Made by a program: the position numbers and the translations under genes. A stretch of DNA of 64,000 nt from positions 1-64,000 of the forward strand of contig JNEU01000860.1 of assembly GCA_000697475.1 (NCBI GenBank). Direction: 5' to 3'. The notes beneath the pieces are model-generated. The model had not been told where the DNA came from. It worked only from the letters and a program-made list of their open reading frames with translations, and ran no database searches. The stretch's first letter is position 1. The number at the start of each line of letters is the position of its first letter. The stretch comes from Lichtheimia corymbifera B2541. Taxonomy: Eukaryota; Mucoromycota; Mucoromycetes; Mucorales; Lichtheimiaceae. Below are positions 1-11,756 of the stretch, piece by piece.

Positions 1-1550
1 GGCCGGCATTCAAAATGTTTATAATGAACCATGCGGTTTTTAAATGAATGAAATTGATCAGCATGTCCCAGAGAACCTTCTGACCAAGTTTCAAGTGCGA
101 AATGGGGAATCCCAATTACCTACATAGTAATTGACTTTTTCATAAATCCGGCGCTTTCCCAATTTCCGCCCATCATAGTAAACCCCACATTATGCTCTCC
201 CTTTCGAAATTCTCAAATGAAGTGTGGGTTCTTTATTAATACAAAGTTGTTCAGCATGTCCTAGAGCATATTGTGTGGAAGTTTGAGATTCGTGACAGGC
301 AATCCCAATATCATGCATTGATATCAGTGTATATGGATATGTCTGACTGCCTGACAGATTTAATTTCCACCTCTTCCACTCCCACTTTATTTCCCTCTTC
401 TTCCCATTCTCAACTGTTGATGCATTCAAGTACAACTATAACCTGCGAACGGTTGTCTTGCTTCAACCCATCATGTCGATCCTGCAACTGCCTTGATCCG
501 AATGTCTTTGACTGAATGGCAAGTCCATGGCGTGGACACTGCCTACTACAGCACCCGCATTCCTTGACAGTGCACGTTCTCTTGTACACTCTTCTGCCAC
601 AACCAATCGTAACAGCATTCATTCCAGCAGTTGCTATTAGCAATGTCTTTACTCCATTATCTTAAGCTACTTGCAGCAACCTTCCTTATACTCTTTTCTA
701 TATGGACAGCAGATAGCCGTTATATAGAAGCAGCTTTATTTACGTGTATCAACTTGCTTTGATACATACGAACTGGAAATGGATTTGAATATTGGTTTGG
801 TACATGGGATGGAAGGATCTAGATATATGTACAACGCGTGGAAGAGAGCCTTCTTTTTATGTATTCATACTCATCTTGAGCTTGGTACTTGATGCTTGAT
901 GCTGCCATCGTAGACGATTGATACATCCAATTATCGTAACTACAGCCGATACCGTAGCAGTTACTATTATCACCCTTTACATTGCATCCCATCGTCACCC
1001 AGCACCATGTTCATAAGATTCGCCATCACGCATCACGTCCCACCTTAGCATCATCCACGTCCAAAGAATAGCAACGCTCCAAATCGATGTAATTTGTGGC
1101 ATATTGTATTATTAGAAAGATTTACGGTATGGGAAATGCAGGATCGTTCAAGCATATCACCTGTGGTAAAGGAAAAAGAGAGGAAAGGAGAGGTTCCGAT
1201 TGATTCATTGTGTCTTGAACAAAGGCTGTGTGAGATACCATAGTTCATCCTCCTTTTCTTTGTGATTAGATCTTGTTAATAAAGGCAGAACATACGCTCC
1301 TCTTTATGATAGCAAATGATCTTGATGTTAGATGCATAAGCACATACAAACTGCGTATGCCTCGTTGCAGCAATTTCCACGCGATAAAAAGGGAGCATAT
1401 AGAAATGGATAACATCTAAGTACCTCAGGCTTCAGTTGCATGATGTGGTGCCATGGTAGGATTATCCAACCTTTTAGGGATATTGACAATGAGACGCTTA
1501 GTACTGTGTACAATAAAAGCAAAACAAAGTTGATAGTTTATGTATAATTT
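1..1550. other. Intergenic left edge, no gene recognised
   Basis: No reading frame here resembles a known family. The short ORFs on both strands lack codon bias and splice continuity. The only structure I see is the diverged duplication at about 24-311, listed separately. The segment ends at the stop codon of the phenylalanine hydroxylase gene on the minus strand, so its right part probably holds the 3' UTR and terminator of that gene. Confidence 0.6.
24..311. repeat. Diverged tandem duplication, two copies offset by 193 bases
   Basis: Positions about 24-118 and 217-311 align without gaps at a constant offset of 193 bases. Identity is roughly two thirds over the whole and higher in the core (59-117 against 252-310). 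Shared blocks include CAGCATGTCC and AATCCCAAT. Read in the plus frame, both cores give a similar peptide: QHVPENLLTKF against QHVLEHIVWKF, followed by QVRN against EIRD and then SQ. Most replacements are conservative. Stop codons flank both cores and the offset is not a multiple of three. It therefore looks like a relic of a once-coding repeat, not a live gene. Confidence 0.5.
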
Positions 1551-3153
1551 TTAAGCCAAGGATTCTATAACATTGGTCAAAGTCTTCATATCATCGCGAA
1601 TACCCTTGGCAAATCGGACGACCTTATCCTACAATGTTGTGTTACCCGTTTTAGTCACGTTACCATTGATTCCTTTATCAGATACACCATTTACCTTGCT
1701 ATCAAGCACCTCAACGCTTTGGGTCAATGCATTATATCTCACAGAGAAAGGTCTGTTCATGGTTGAAGCGAAATCGCGGACTTTTTCTTGGGCATCCTTG
1801 AAAGAATCGGCCACAAAGTAGACAGGTTGGAACTCGGTGATAGGATAGGGTTGAACAGCAGTCTTGGAAGGCTCAAATGGTCGGAGATCAGGCTTATCAG
1901 AAAGACTGTAATCCAACTCGCCAAATGAGCTCAATAAACCGGCGCCATAAGCCTTGATCTCATCACCTTGTCGACACAAGCCGAATTCTGCAGTGAACCA
2001 AAAGATGGTTGCAAGTTTCTTGATATCCTCATCAGATGCACCCAAAGAAGCCAAACCAATTTCATGACAAAAATCGGCAAAATCGGGATCAGCAAACTAA
2101 TACAGAGAAGCATAATCAATACCAAAGATAAGATGTAATAGCACCAAGTCCTTACCAAAGGAGCATGACCGAGTAATTCATGGCAGACATCAGGTTCTGG
2201 GGTGTAAAGAGGTCTCGAGTGATGGCGAATATATTGAGTGGAGTGGAAGACACGGAAGGCAAATGCGTTCAAAAAGTCGCGGCTGGTAAGCAAGCCCATG
2301 ACAGGTCGAATTGTAAAGCCAGTGCAGTCTTTGAGGAACTTTGACACGGTTTCAAGCTGAGGGATGTTCTTATCGGAATAACCACAATTTTGTTCCAAGA
2401 GAGGGAAGACATATTGATGTTCTCTGCAAGCATGAGTACGATACATTGCCGTCAGCTTACGGTAAATGATACCCCAAGTCTCGACTTCTTCAGGTGTATA
2501 GTTGACATGTGGTACAGGATCACCAGTACGGAAAGCTTTAGCCTTGCGAGTGATATCAGCTCGTCGCTCACGATATGCTGGGTCATGTGCTCCAGGGTGA
2601 TCCGAGCCTGATAAGGTGGTTAGCTACTTGATCTATATAGCTACCTCAATGTTGACTTACTCAGCTCCTCGCCCATTTCAAGCACCTTTTCAGCAAAGGT
2701 ATCCAAATCAGCCATTTTGCGTGGGAACCAAGGAACGCTATCTACCAATCGATTTTTCCCACGAAGGTCAAAACGTGAGTTGTTGAGACACATTTTCGTA
2801 TTGCTTACTTTGGACCTCGGCACCAATGACACGCACATCCGCGGTATGCTTTCGAAGCCTTTCCACGACTTGATTCACCTGATTTGTGTTTACAGCATCA
2901 AGGTCCACAAAGAAATCATAATCCCAACCAGCAGTCTTGCTTGGCCGACTATCCGACACAATCACGTTATTATCCCTTTCAAGAAAGAAACAATGACACA
3001 CGCTACTTACGATTCAATGCGAGTCAAAGAGACATCCATTGCCTTGATAGCTGAAAGACAATTTTCAAGTGCGCCCACCTTGTCAGTAATGGAGAAGAGT
3101 AAAGTTGTCTTGGGGGGATTGTTCACCGTAGCGGCGGCAGCAGCAGTGGCCAT
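1551..3153 (-). CDS. Phenylalanine 4-hydroxylase (aromatic amino acid hydroxylase)
   Basis: Six exons: 3153-3011, 2948-2809, 2741-2661, 2607-2156, 2096-1695, 1628-1551; predicted protein 431 residues. The family converts phenylalanine to tyrosine with O2, Fe(II) and a tetrahydropterin, in the cytosol. An N-terminal ACT regulatory domain spans about residues 15-92 ([15 protein letters not shown]). The catalytic domain follows, with [22 protein letters not shown], the iron-ligand motif [15 protein letters not shown] (both histidines present) and the third ligand glutamate in [26 protein letters not shown] is the usual C-terminal strand. The last exon ([13 protein letters not shown] to the stop) lacks a clear tetramerisation coil. 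The start is the ATG at 3153, which gives a short Ala-rich leader before the ACT domain. The GrpE gene lies 70 bp upstream on the same strand. Aromatic hydroxylases are uncommon in fungi outside early-diverging lineages. Confidence 0.95.
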
Positions 3154-3223
3154 ACCTCGCCTAGTTGTAATACGGTATAAATTTTCGCACGGATTTTCCC
3201 GCGATCACATGGCCACTCCATAC

Positions 3224-3936
3224 TTACTTTTCAGCCACCACACCCACTTGGGCCTGTCTCAAGAGCTTGCCATGCAATGTGTATCCAGGCTTCTTGACAG
3301 TAAAGATAGTACCAGGTTCCTTGTCAGGCATCACCTTTTGAAATGCAGCTGTAGCACGCTTGGGATCCAGCTTTTCTCCTAATGTGGGCTTGAAGGCTTC
3401 AAGGCCATGTCGCTTAAGGGTCTTGCTGAGCTCTGCATCTGTCATAGAGACACCAGTGTAAAAGTTGACAAGTTGATCCAAGGACTTTTCAGCAGGTGCT
3501 GTGTTGGTATCAGCTTTGCGCATGTTGGCAGGTACGGAGGCTAATGCCATGCCCAACACGTCCACCGTATCCAAAAGATCCTTGGCAAACTTTGAGATTG
3601 CATAGTCGCGTGAGTTGGCAACTTCTTGTTGAGATCGTCCTTGCAAAGTCTCATGGTCCTTGACACATTGTTGGAAGGCTTCCTGTATATGTATACGATA
3701 TGTGAGTGAGTCGTGGTGGCTTGGTGATATATACAATGGAATGGATGACACTTTACCTGTAGTTCAGTGATACGTTGGTCCTTTTCTTGAAGCAGTTGTT
3801 GATGGTTGGTCACAGGTTGCTCGCTTTGAGAAGCGTATTGTCTTGCGAAAGCAATGGGAGTGAATGGAGGAATGCCATTACGACGCGGTATGTGTCGGGA
3901 GTGAAGGTTAACCAAACGCCGGGCGGAGCGGTGCAT
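3224..3936 (-). CDS. Mitochondrial GrpE nucleotide exchange factor (Mge1 type)
   Basis: Two exons, 3936-3757 and 3682-3224, joined in phase 0; 212 residues. GrpE releases ADP from mitochondrial Hsp70 during import and folding in the matrix. The first about 35 residues are rich in Arg, Ser and His with no acidic residue (MHRSARRLVNLHSRHIPRRN), as in a matrix-targeting presequence. A coiled coil follows (LLQEKDQRITELQ), then the GrpE core: SRDYAISKFAKDLLDTVDVL in the long helix and a C-terminal beta domain with HGLEAFKPTLGEKLDP, VKKPGYTLHGKLLRQA and VGVV. The length fits fungal Mge1. The gene is tandem with the hydroxylase, whose start lies 70 bp beyond this stop, and divergent from the TBL1 gene across about 950 bp. 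Confidence 0.95.
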
Positions 3937-4890
3937 ACTCAAAAAAAATAAAGTGGGAACAAGAGGGAGTGAAAATGAGGCCTCCCAATGGGCGCGCATT
4001 TAAACGATTCATGCTGGTAGCCTGGGTGATACTGTGTGCAACCTTACGATTTCTTTACACACCTCTCCACATCAACCCCACACCTATTTTGGAAAGGGCG
4101 ATGCACACGTTGCATCTCATCCATTGTGTCACACTATTCGTTTCCACGAAACCACCCTCATTGCTATCGTCACATTGTATCAATCACTGTCGTTGCCTTG
4201 GTGATCTTCTTGTCATAACCTAGTTCGATAATCCCGCTATAACAACCGCGACAAAGTCTTCAATACCCACCCGTCAGTCATACTTGATCCTCCCATTCAT
4301 GATGGATGGGTCAACAAACGGGTGCTTTTGTCATCCGTAACAGATCAAAACGCCCTTGGAGCTTTCAATCAAGCTTATAAAAGTCATCCAATGCGTGTAC
4401 AAATGGATTTCAATCTATCTATCACACGCGTCTTTCTCGTTATTATAATATGACCAATACATCTTGATCTAAACAACGAAATATAGTGGACATTTTTCTC
4501 CATGAAAGACTATATTGTCAAAGTTGAGATAAGTGGTCGAATTATACTATCATGTCTTTTATTTTTATCCTTGCAACAATAGCTGTAATATATATCCAGT
4601 GGTGCAGTCGTGCATGCAACTTCTATAATGACACTAGTAGTATGGGGGGCCGACCACACCAGTAAGTAAAAGTGGCCTAGCCTAGTCGGTACCAAAGCCC
4701 AGAAATTTGCCGTGGTCGTGTTTGAGTTTATCCTCCTTCGCCTCGCTCTCCTTTTCTTTTCCACCGTTTCGAGAAAGGAATAGAGTCACCAGTCGTTTCG
4801 ATTCAGCAACCTCTCAACACCATTGGATTCGTCTCCACCTAATTAATACTCTTATATATAACCGACTATCGTCACCCTCCACACAGCCCA
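3937..4890. other. Divergent promoter region between GrpE and TBL1-type genes
   Basis: About 950 bp between two divergent start codons, with no supported ORF. The right part is pyrimidine-rich (about 4707-4790), typical of a fungal 5' leader. A weak inverted repeat CACCCGT (4268-4274) / ACGGGTG (4318-4324) encloses a small CCCATTC / GGATGGG hairpin. Confidence 0.5.
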
Positions 4891-7131
4891 ATGACTCTCA
4901 CAAGCGATCAGGTCAACATCATTGTTTATCGCTATCTACAAGAATCTGGTACGTCTGCAGCAGCGCAAACTGCTCCAGTAGATTGACAACGACGTGTTCT
5001 TAGGCTTCCGGCACACTTCATTTGCGTTTCAACATGAGAGTCAAGTACAGAATTCGGCATATCGCGACACCGAGATTCAAGCTGGTGCGCTCATCAACAT
5101 CATCCATAAAGGCCTTCAGTTCATGGACATTGAAGCACACATGAACGAGGTACAACGATAACGCTCTTTTATTATATATTATTCATGTATTCATCCGATC
5201 GACTCACACGACGCGTCGTTTTATCAACCACAGGATGGAGAATTGATGGAATGCAATATACCGTTTTCTTTATTGGAGCCTCATCATTGCGACTTGACGG
5301 GCAAGACACTCAGCGATTCACATACATCATCTTCACCTACTCCAGGAGCAAAACGTCAACGTAAAGACAAATCACAAAAGGAAAAGGAAAAGCGTGTACG
5401 ACGGGATACATCCAATGATGAAATCTCATCAGCAGTTGCAACAGCTGCAGCAACAACCACAACACCATCTGCAGCACCATCGTCCTCATCATCCTCCGCA
5501 CCCACTAACAGCAACACAGATGCCGCTGCACCTGTCAATGGATACACTATCAAAGAAGAGACTGAAACGGCAGATGGTATACTCAATCCATACATGGGAA
5601 AAGCAACCGTGCACTCATCATCATCATCATCCTTTATCCTTTCATAGTCGAGATGCGAGATGTACAACCTGCAACAACTACAACTACAACTACAACCGAA
5701 CAAGTGGCTAAACCTCAGACTATGGTCGATCCTAAAGACGTGCATGTATTGACTGGCCATCAAAGTGAAGTGTTTTCATGTTCGTGGAATCCAGTGGAAC
5801 CTCTATTGTTGGCTTCAGGGTAAGTAAGCTATTGGGAAACGGAGGGTCGTCATGAGCGAATGATAACATCTCCCCCGTAGTTCTGGTGATGCCACGGCAC
5901 GATTATGGCGAATTCCGGAAGATAGCAGCAAAACAGCAGAACCACCTATTGTGTTGAGCCATCTCCCCAATCTGAATGAAAATAAGGATGTTACTACGTT
6001 GGACTGGAATGTAAGTTATTCGTAGAAAAAGGTGGGGCGCCTTCTTTTTGTTATCGCATGTTAAGCTTTTTTTTCGTCTTTTTAGCCATCGGGTACACTC
6101 TTAGCAACGGGCTCATATGATGGTCAAGCACGTATTTGGACATTGAAGGGAGAGCTTCGTTTTCTTATGGCACAACATCGCGGGCCGATCTTTTCATTAA
6201 AATGGAACGGCAAGGGTGATTTGATCCTTAGTGGCAGTGCGGATAACACAACGGTTGTATGGGATCCAGAGACAGGCGAGATGAAGCAGCAGTATGAGCT
6301 ACATTCACGTAAGTATGCAGTAGGAACCACCATGGACGTATACACTCACACCATGGTTGCTTTATACAATTTCATAGTAGCTATTCTTGATGTGGATTGG
6401 ATGGATAATACGACCTTTGCGTCATGCTCTTCGGACAAGACCATTTTCGTGTGTCGCGTTGGTGAAACTGAGCCATTGAAAAAGTGGGCAGGTCATGAGG
6501 ATGAAGTCAATGCAGTGCGTTGGGATCCAACTGGACAATATCTAGCATCCTGCTCTGATGATATGACAACCAAGATTTGGTCTCTAAGCTCAGATCAGCC
6601 TGTTCAAGAAATCCGTGGACACTCGTTGCAGATTTACACCTTACAATGGGCACCTTATTCACGCAGCACCTCCACGGAATCTTCTTCTCCACGGATACTC
6701 GCTACAGCAAGTTTTGACGCCACCGTCAGATTATGGGACGCGTTGAATGGTACTTGCCTTCATGTACTACAAAACCATAGCGAAGCCGTATATTCTATTT
6801 CATTCAGCCCTGATGCACGGTTATTGGCAACGGGTAGTTTTGATGAGCAGCTCAATGTGTGGAATGCCAAGGTAAGTTATCATATTGGATTCGGTGGTCA
6901 ACAAGGACATGGAGTAATGGTGTTTTGTTTATAAAAGGATGGTACGTTGCAAGAAACTTTCAAGGCCAATGGCGGTATCTTTGAAGTTCATTTCAACAAG
7001 AATGGTGATAAGCTGGCTGCATGTACATCCAATAAGCAGGTAAAGATATGAATGATGTATAAAGGAGAGAGTAAAAAGAGCTAATGTGTGTATATTTGGT
7101 GTAGGTCGTTATTTTGGATATGAAGCGATAA
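4891..7131 (+). CDS. TBL1/Sif2-like LisH and WD40-repeat corepressor subunit
   Basis: Nine exons: 4891-4948, 5004-5149, 5234-5576, 5648-5819, 5881-6010, 6086-6308, 6378-6871, 6938-7039, 7105-7131; 564 residues. The family (human TBL1X/TBL1XR1, yeast Sif2) is the WD40 subunit of histone-deacetylase corepressor complexes and acts in the nucleus. The N-terminus is a LisH domain (VNIIVYRYL, then [12 protein letters not shown]) followed by the F-box-like segment [16 protein letters not shown] and [17 protein letters not shown] Lys/Ser/Ala-rich disordered linker follows (about residues 95-205). Seven or eight WD repeats run to the C-terminus, for example [44 protein letters not shown] and [13 protein letters not shown]. 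It ends QVVILDMKR, as in TBL1. At the sixth intron I chose the acceptor at 6377, because the alternative 3 bases downstream shortens a conserved loop. Confidence 0.95.
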
Positions 7132-7336
7132 AAATGAAGTTCCTGTTTTTCTCCTATTCGAATATGTTTTATCTTTTCTGTAACCACACATCTATATATC
7201 ATGTCGGCATTATTACGAATGTACCATCGGAAAGAATTAGTTTTATTGGAAGTTGCATCTACTACTCCTCTGGGTTTGGGTAGTTGGGAATGGTAGAATG
7301 TGAAAGTGATCTTGATGAATTGGAGATTGCAGTGGT

Positions 7337-8733
7337 TTACTTGTCGTTATGGTATGCACCGCCATCTGATTTACGTGCACGCACTATGAACTAGGATTAG
7401 AAGGGGCTATGTGGAAAGATAAGACATACTACCATTACTTACCATCATTTCGGATCGGTATCTTCAGACCTTGTTTGGCGAATGCTTTGGATAGCTCAGT
7501 TGATTCTAGCGTAAGAGGAGACAACGTTTAAGTTTAAAAAGTTGTGCACATACGTTGCAGATGACTTACCAGTCATTCCAGGGAACTATAGAGGAAAACA
7601 AGTTATATGTTATATATATGTGTGTAGGAGAACAGTATTATACAACATACCTTTTTAGCAGAGTAAACGGTGAAAGGGTCCGAGAAGACTTGAGCAATGA
7701 TCCTTGACTTGGCATCGGTTTGAAAGTCAGAGCTATCCAAGATAATGCAACCTGTGAATAAAAAGTAATCCCAGGGAACACCATTGTTCATACCTTGCCA
7801 ACTTCATAAGACTAAATCTCAAAGTATATCGTCCTTCTGTTCGAATGCTCAAATCGGGAAATGCAAAATATAAACCTTGTTCACCGGAAGGATCTTTAAG
7901 TAGACTGGGAGAGCTGACAAGAGACCCCATCAAGACACGAGTGCATTTGGGTGGATTAGAAATGATATTGCGTTCTTCCACACGATCCGCAGACCAAAGA
8001 GTCACGTGCAATACAAAGAAAGGTGTTTGAAGAGTCCTAAAAGGCGGTGTTATGATGCCAAGAAATTTTTAAAGGAGTATATAACATACTGCACATCGAC
8101 AGGACCCTGTTCTTGTTGTACAATCAATTTCACAATGGGTGGCGGGTCAATGGGGCGTCGGTCTTTTTCACCAAATCCACACATTCGGGCATGGAGAGGC
8201 TGTTGACAAACAACAAGCTCATACGTTCTACAACAACCCATTGATTATTGCATTAGCACAACATTACTTCGCTTCCTCTTTTTTCCGTCATGAACACCTT
8301 ACCTCCTTTCTCTCTCATCATAACCAATCGCTCCACAAAGTGATGATTGTTGTTGTTGCTGTTGTTGCGATGGAAACGATTCCACTCCTGATAATCCTCC
8401 TGCTGTTGGTTGTGGGGGTGCTGCCATGGTTGCCGTTGCATAAGTGTCACTGTTCGTTCCGGGTAAAGCCGAGTCCTCTTGCTCGGGGTTCAACGACGAG
8501 CCTTCAGTATAAACTTGGTGACCAGTCGATCGAGTATCGTGTACATAAGAAGAAGTATTGCTGTTTGCAGTCGTTGCTGTGGGTGGTGGCAAGGATTCTG
8601 GTACTGAGTGATGTGCATTGCCATAGTAGGGCGGAGGTGGAGGCGGTGCATTGGACGATGATGAGCTTGTGTATGGTGAATCGTGTGAATCAATAGAGTT
8701 ATGAGAGCCTATTTCACGTTTAATGTTGGTCAT
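7337..8733 (-). CDS. Velvet-domain regulator, VelB-like
   Basis: Seven exons: 8733-8303, 8227-8090, 8036-7794, 7732-7651, 7585-7570, 7505-7443, 7383-7337; 339 residues. Velvet proteins form homo- and heterodimers that bind DNA through an NF-kB-like fold and couple development with secondary metabolism. Residues 1-144 are low complexity (Ser, Pro, Gln). The velvet domain follows: [78 protein letters not shown] and [20 protein letters not shown]. The last block matches the VelB C-terminal signature best; the large insertion seen within Aspergillus VelB is absent. FPGMT comes from a 16-nt exon. The last two exons (ending [14 protein letters not shown]) rest on splice phase alone. Without the last intron the protein would stop just after the velvet domain. 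The gene is convergent with the TBL1-type gene. Confidence 0.9.
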
Positions 8734-8972
8734 GTTGACTGCAAAGACAAGGAGGTAAAAATGAAACGCAAGAAAGGGAAGGGAGAGAAGAGGGAGGGGG
8801 GAAAAAGAGAGAGCGAGAGTGGTACACTGGTCGGTTTAAATGATTTGACGGCCGATTGGGACCTTGTGCCTTATTTAGATATTATCATCATCTCTTATGG
8901 GTTTTATCATTCATCTCTCTCTGCCTCTATCACATATACACACCACACTCTCTTATTATTCTACTGCTACTA

Positions 8973-10783
8973 CTACTCTGGTTTTCCAATAAGACCCTTG
9001 CCCCAGTTCTGGATTACTCGTGAACACTGTTTACGCACATGCTCTGAACGAGCGTTCTTCCATAGTCCGAGTGCATCCAATTGTCTTGCATGGTGCACAC
9101 ATTGTTCCCAGTAAAACTTGGCATAAACTCGGTTCTCAATCACACGCTATTTGCATATATTTAAACCACTTGATTCTCGGCTATAACTTTTCTTTTCCCG
9201 TAGATGCTTACCTCAAAATCACTCAATTGGCTTTCTTCACTTGCTGGTAGCTGGACCACAAAGTCGTCTGGCAACACCCAAAACTCACCGCCCGCAAGAT
9301 AATTGGATAACAAACATGCTGATCGCCTATCCAGAAACCTCTCAGCACACCTATTAAAATAAATATCAGCAACACAATTCTGAAACATATAAATCATTTC
9401 ATCAGATTACCATGGCTGAACGGTTTTGCTTGTAATAACAATAGGCTCGTAATCATAATGGTAGTGCTCCACAGCATACAGGGAAGTAGACTCACGCCAT
9501 CGATCCAAATCTGTGGGTCCCTGATTTATCTCCCAGTGTGGATCCACAAGTCCCATCTCTTGTTTGTCGATGCTCTCCAACAATCTCGCCTTGTGATATG
9601 GGATGGTAAATGCTTCACGTTCACTCTGATGATTGAATCCAAATATAGGCACCACGAGCATGTCTCCTTCACGTAAAAGCGTCTCGAAAATCTTGCGATT
9701 GGCATCAAACGTACGTCGTAGATCGGTAGCCGGTACCAAATTACTTGGCATCTCACACACAAATTCGGTTCGGGCAAAAAGTCGTGCCACGTTGCGTTCG
9801 ACGTTGCGTGAAAGCAACACAGTAGGTGGATTACTTTCAGTTGAGCGCACAAGGTGAATATCGGCTCGCAGCTTAAGATTGTTGACTCGGCCTGTTGTAT
9901 AAGCATCTCGAATACGTTGCAATTGATCTCGTCCCACTTGATGATCGATATGAAGCGTGGCAGATATCGGACCTGATTTATATATCACAAAAGTTTAGTG
10001 CTACCCCTTTTCCCCAATGTGCCATGGTAACGACCCTTAAAAGCTTACCTTGCCAACGCTCCGCTATGCGCTCAAGCTCAGCCCATGTGTCCAGTGTAAC
10101 GGCAGTCGTCAATGTGACATCTCTAGGATCAATGGCTTCCGATCGTTTTAACCAGTAAGGCTCCGTCATCCGAACAGCTTCATAATGCGACTTTGAGAAC
10201 AATTTGGACATCTTAAGGCCTGTAGTCATATTATCCATCACTGAATAAGATTGATCTAAGAACGTATTGTTATTAGTCAATGCTGTTGTGTAGAATAAAA
10301 AAATGAGTCTTATCTACCAGAATCATACGTGCGAACCGGTTGCCACGCGACACCAAATCGTGGATCGAGCGGTGGTGTACTTGAGAAATACCATCCCCAA
10401 AACTGGCTAAACGAAAGCATGACAGAAAACATAGCATAGAACAATAACAGCAAGCGAGCAAGTCGTGAACGAGTCAACATGGCCACCCACGACTTTGAAG
10501 TGCCTTGTTGCTCGTGAGGAAGTAGAGGCCCTGAGGGATTGAGAAATGCATCGAGTTGCAATGAAAGTCGACTGGTATACTTTTGCCAAGAACGTGACAT
10601 GCTGAAAGTGGAAAGAGATGCCAATGAAGTAGATGCTTGAGTGCTTTTGTCTGGAATGCGGTGATGAGTGGATGCTGAAGTAATAGAAGACTTTCGTTGG
10701 TGTGTTTTCGTCACCGAGGGGGAGCGTTTATGCTGGCGCTGCTGTGGTTGCTGAAAGTCCTGATGCTGCTCTGTTTTCGTCAT
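8973..10783 (-). CDS. GT49 (LARGE/B4GAT1-like) glycosyltransferase-like membrane protein
   Basis: Five exons: 10783-10318, 10255-10049, 9972-9411, 9350-9212, 9146-8973; 515 residues. Topology is type II: a basic, Ser/Gln-rich cytosolic tail, then one membrane segment near residues 107-132 (LARLLLLFYAMFSVMLSF), so it is probably Golgi-resident. The lumenal part follows the GT49 pattern: VTLTTAVTLDTWAELERIAERW, GPISATLHIDH, NVERNVARLFART, VPIFGF, KARLLESID, a WREST..Y stretch and YDYEPIVI. GT49 enzymes such as human B4GAT1 transfer glucuronic acid or build the LARGE repeat. Where they carry DxD before a conserved VP (DVDMVP), this protein has PSNLVP, so the usual Mn-binding aspartates are missing. 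It may be inactive or use another mechanism. The acceptor at 10256 was chosen because a strong branch site (ACTAATAAC) precedes it. Confidence 0.85.
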
Positions 10784-11756
10784 AGAGCCAGCCGCTTTAC
10801 TGTGCGATATGTATAAGGAGCAAAGATGAAAGGGGGTCGTCCAAAAGATTGGCTCAAACCGAGAACAACGACGATCCTAAATCTTAAACACCACCCAAAA
10901 TTGAAAGGCCTCTCGACTGTGCTATGTGCTACCATTAACATTTGCATGGATAATACTACCCAAGCTTACCCTTTCAAGTTGGCATGGTTGTAACAATATA
11001 AAGGACTCTTATTACTATCATCACACGTTGCCCTCCTCCATAATCATATTTTCATCCATGGCTGAGAAATGTTAGTAAAGTTGTTGATTGTTTGGCTATG
11101 ATTTATATACACATGGGTATAATAATGTCGATCTTGATACACAAAACAAATACTTGCTACGTAAGGTTACATCTAGCCAAGTACCCAGGTTTTGCTTATC
11201 ATCATCAATAACAGCACGCTTAACCAAGAGTGGTAAGCAAGTTGATCCGCCTTCTTTTTCTAGCACAGATAACCATAACTAAGGATCGTGCCTAGGCGGA
11301 CACCAAGCGGGTACCATTGTTTACGTACATATGAGCACAAAAGAAACGCACCAGATATAACATCATGATGGAAGTGAATAAAACATGGAGCTCGCAAAGT
11401 GATCTCGAGAGATGCAATAGATAAACTTTCTTATATCTGTGCACGCTTGTATTATAACCGAACCATGCATATGCGATATCTATTTCGACAAACAATGAAG
11501 GTTGTTGGTGCGTTTCGGTAGGTGGTCATAGCGGTGTTCATGACCTAGTAGTAAACTCGTTTCACCCACCACTGGAAGGATAGGAGGAAAAACTAGGAGT
11601 GAAAAGAAGCCACCCAACGCCTTGTTCAGGAGAAAAGGACTAGATTTCCCATAACGCTTTGCCCCTGGGATGGAAGAAAAGTAGTTATTGAGCGAATGCT
11701 GCACTTTACATCTCTCCTTTTCCTCTAAAAAAACTTCATCGAGCTTTACATACGCC
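10784..11756. other. Divergent promoter region, no gene recognised
   Basis: About 970 bp between the GT49 start (minus) and the first CYSTM gene (plus). The short ORFs on both strands show no family similarity. I see no TATA box close to the CYSTM start; an A-rich run lies at about 11727-11732. Confidence 0.5.

Noticed and set aside
2641..2838. Frame disagreement between two PAH exons suggesting a frameshift
   Set aside because: An intron with donor GTAAGC at 2808 and acceptor ending at 2742 restores the frame directly into VPWFPRK.
8139..8696. 185-codon plus-strand ORF opposite the velvet gene
   Set aside because: It mirrors the low-complexity N-terminus of the velvet protein and crosses its splice sites; there is no start context or homology.
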